Assembly: GCA_031267545.1 (NCBI GenBank)
Contig: JAIRYU010000004.1
Span: forward strand, 1-6,781
Direction of reading: 5' to 3'
Source: Holosporales bacterium
GTDB taxonomy: Bacteria; Pseudomonadota; Alphaproteobacteria; RUG11792
Length of the DNA stretch: 6,781 nt
Position 1 is the first letter of the stretch, and each line of letters opens with the position of its first letter. The notes under the pieces are model-generated. The model worked only from the letters and a program-made list of their open reading frames with translations. It did no database searches and was not told where the DNA came from. The position numbers and the translations under genes were made by a program. This document shows positions 5,729 to 6,781 of the stretch, piece by piece.

Positions 5729-6781
5729 ATGTCGCTAGTAGGATTTCTTACCGCAAAGGGAGCTATAAGCGGCAGCCTTAACAGGCTAGCGGCGACTGAC
5801 GGAAATGACTCGGACTCGCACGCTCATGAGCTTATTGCAAATAGCGGCGAATGCGGGGAAGAGGAGCTGGCAAAACTCGAGGCCGAATACTACGGCCTCG
5901 AGTACGCGACATTGGAAGGATTTCAAAAATTACCCGGATTAGACTACGAGGGGATGAGTAGGCTTTCCGCCATCCCGATCGCCGTAAGCGATAACGCAAT
6001 ACATATCGCCATCTCCGATCCTAGCGACCTCAAAACGCGCGACCAGATGGCGCGGTATGTAGCAGGCCTAAAGACTGGGAGAGAGCTGCCGCATGTGTAC
6101 TGCATAGCGTCAAACAGCGCTATAAGCAGAAAGTACGGCGAGGTCACAGACCGAAGAACAAATTTAATAGAAGGCATAATCGCGGAGGCTCTGAGCGAGT
6201 CGGCGTCCGACATTCATGTAACTCCATTTCACAAAACATTTCAGATAATGCTCCGCATTAACGGAGAGCTATCGTTACTACGCGCATTAGATACGGAAGG
6301 ATTTCAATCCCTAGCAATCTCGCTGAAGGTAATGGCTAAACTAGACATAGCGGAGACGAGGAGACCGCAATCCGGGCATTTTCAAAGAAGAAACGTTGAC
6401 TTCAGAATCTCGACGCATCCCACAATGTACGGCGAGAACATAGTTATTAGGATACTAAATAAAGATAGAAACCTGATATCGATAGAGAACATAGGATTCG
6501 AGCCGGAGCAAGTAGAATATCTTAAGGAAGCAACTTCATACCACTGCGGAATGATAATTTTTTGCGGTCCCACCGGATCCGGTAAAACAACGTCAATCTA
6601 CTCTCTCCTAAGGGTTATGGACAGTGAAACCCGCAACATTATGACCCTCGAAGATCCGGTGGAATATAGAATACCAAACGTCAGACAGACAGAAATAATC
6701 AGGGGGGTGATCGAGTTTGCCGACGGAGTTAGATCAATCCTTCGTCAGGATCCAGACGTCATATTAATCGGTGAAATACGC
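5729..6781 (+). CDS. GspE/PilB-family type II secretion / type IV pilus assembly ATPase, 3' end off the right edge
   Basis: Hexameric cytoplasmic ATPase family that powers type II secretion pseudopilus or type IV pilus assembly. The 351 visible codons show an N-terminal GspE-type domain (to about residue 130, with EEELAKLEAEYYGLEYATLE and AIPIAVSDNAIHIAISDPSDL), the ASDIHVTP element (159-166), LDIAETRRPQSGHF, RISTHPTMYGENIVIRIL, Walker A GPTGSGKT (280-287), Asp box TLEDPVEY (306-313) and Walker B RQDPDVILIGEIR (339-351) at the edge. The QDGR loop of classic PilB/GspE reads QSGHF. The ATG is the only possible start: an in-frame TAA lies at 5702-5704 and no other start codon follows it before 5729. 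A GAGAGG element ends only 2 nt before the ATG, too close for a normal Shine-Dalgarno, so coupling to the upstream gene is likely. The zinc tetracysteine region and His box would lie beyond the edge, so GspE versus PilB is undecided. Confidence 0.93.
   Translation, partial: MSLVGFLTAKGAISGSLNRLAATDGNDSDSHAHELIANSGECGEEELAKLEAEYYGLEYATLEGFQKLPGLDYEGMSRLSAIPIAVSDNAIHIAISDPSDLKTRDQMARYVAGLKTGRELPHVYCIASNSAISRKYGEVTDRRTNLIEGIIAEALSESASDIHVTPFHKTFQIMLRINGELSLLRALDTEGFQSLAISLKVMAKLDIAETRRPQSGHFQRRNVDFRISTHPTMYGENIVIRILNKDRNLISIENIGFEPEQVEYLKEATSYHCGMIIFCGPTGSGKTTSIYSLLRVMDSETRNIMTLEDPVEYRIPNVRQTEIIRGVIEFADGVRSILRQDPDVILIGEIR
5875..5903. repeat. Perfect 11-bp inverted repeat with 7-nt loop inside the ATPase gene
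   Basis: ACTCGAGGCCG (5875-5885) and CGGCCTCGAGT (5893-5903) pair perfectly around AATACTA. It lies about 150 nt into the coding sequence, encoding part of the EEELAKLEAEYYGLEY segment, with no T-run after it. Each arm contains CTCGAG. Either a chance outcome of codon choice or an mRNA/DNA structure. Confidence 0.7.

Noticed and set aside
6572..6583. 12-bp perfect palindrome ACCGGATCCGGT
   Set aside because: It encodes the invariant Thr-Gly-Ser-Gly of Walker A, so protein constraint and codon choice explain it.
1..6781. CRISPR array, insertion sequence, tRNA or rRNA
   Set aside because: I saw no spaced direct repeats, transposase motifs, terminal repeats or tRNA-like cloverleaf anywhere in the window.

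Overview
The window looks like a compact, gene-dense piece of an alphaproteobacterial chromosome, and the features below suggest an intracellular or host-associated lineage such as Holosporales or Rickettsiales. The alphaproteobacterial call rests on three proteins. L13 ends in the alphaproteobacterial style (PHVAQQPKALDVAKLNRKN). S9 has the matching tail (LTRDSRVVERKKYGR then FQFSKR). The GluRS has the alphaproteobacterial catalytic/C-terminal signatures (DPMAISSILATLGTS, then PLRMATTGMDHGP). The order-level guess is an inference from overall divergence, the rickettsial-looking symporter and the mix of secretion genes. It is not proven by the sequence.

Left half, minus strand (3297 down to 1): five genes form one tightly packed unit, rplM - rpsI - dicarboxylate/amino-acid:cation symporter - dapF - tssA (cut by the left edge). 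The junctions are a 4-nt GTGA overlap, a 7-nt gap, a 1-nt gap and a 20-nt overlap, so translational coupling is likely throughout. A good sigma70-type promoter (TTGACA, 17-nt spacer, TAGCAT) sits just upstream of rplM. The unit mixes ribosomal proteins, nutrient uptake, meso-diaminopimelate (peptidoglycan/lysine) synthesis and a type VI secretion component.

Middle: a 245-nt divergent intergenic region (3298-3542) holds the rplM promoter, two small near-palindromes and a 7-bp-stem hairpin in the leader of gltX. gltX (3543-4904, plus strand) encodes a complete glutamyl-tRNA synthetase. The 130-nt gap after it turns sharply AT-rich and carries a possible extended -10 promoter, with no convincing terminator.

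Right half, plus strand: 5035-5718 encodes an unrecognised secreted protein. It has a signal peptide, a long Lys/Asp/Glu-rich low-complexity body, and exactly six cysteines all set on a five-residue register. Ten nucleotides later begins a GspE/PilB-family secretion or pilus-assembly ATPase (5729 to the right edge), whose Walker A, Asp box and Walker B are visible. The pairing of this cysteine-pentad protein with the ATPase is the best candidate for something undescribed here. Two perfect inverted repeats inside coding sequence (9-bp stem in rpsI, 11-bp stem in the ATPase gene) are further structures the genes alone do not explain.
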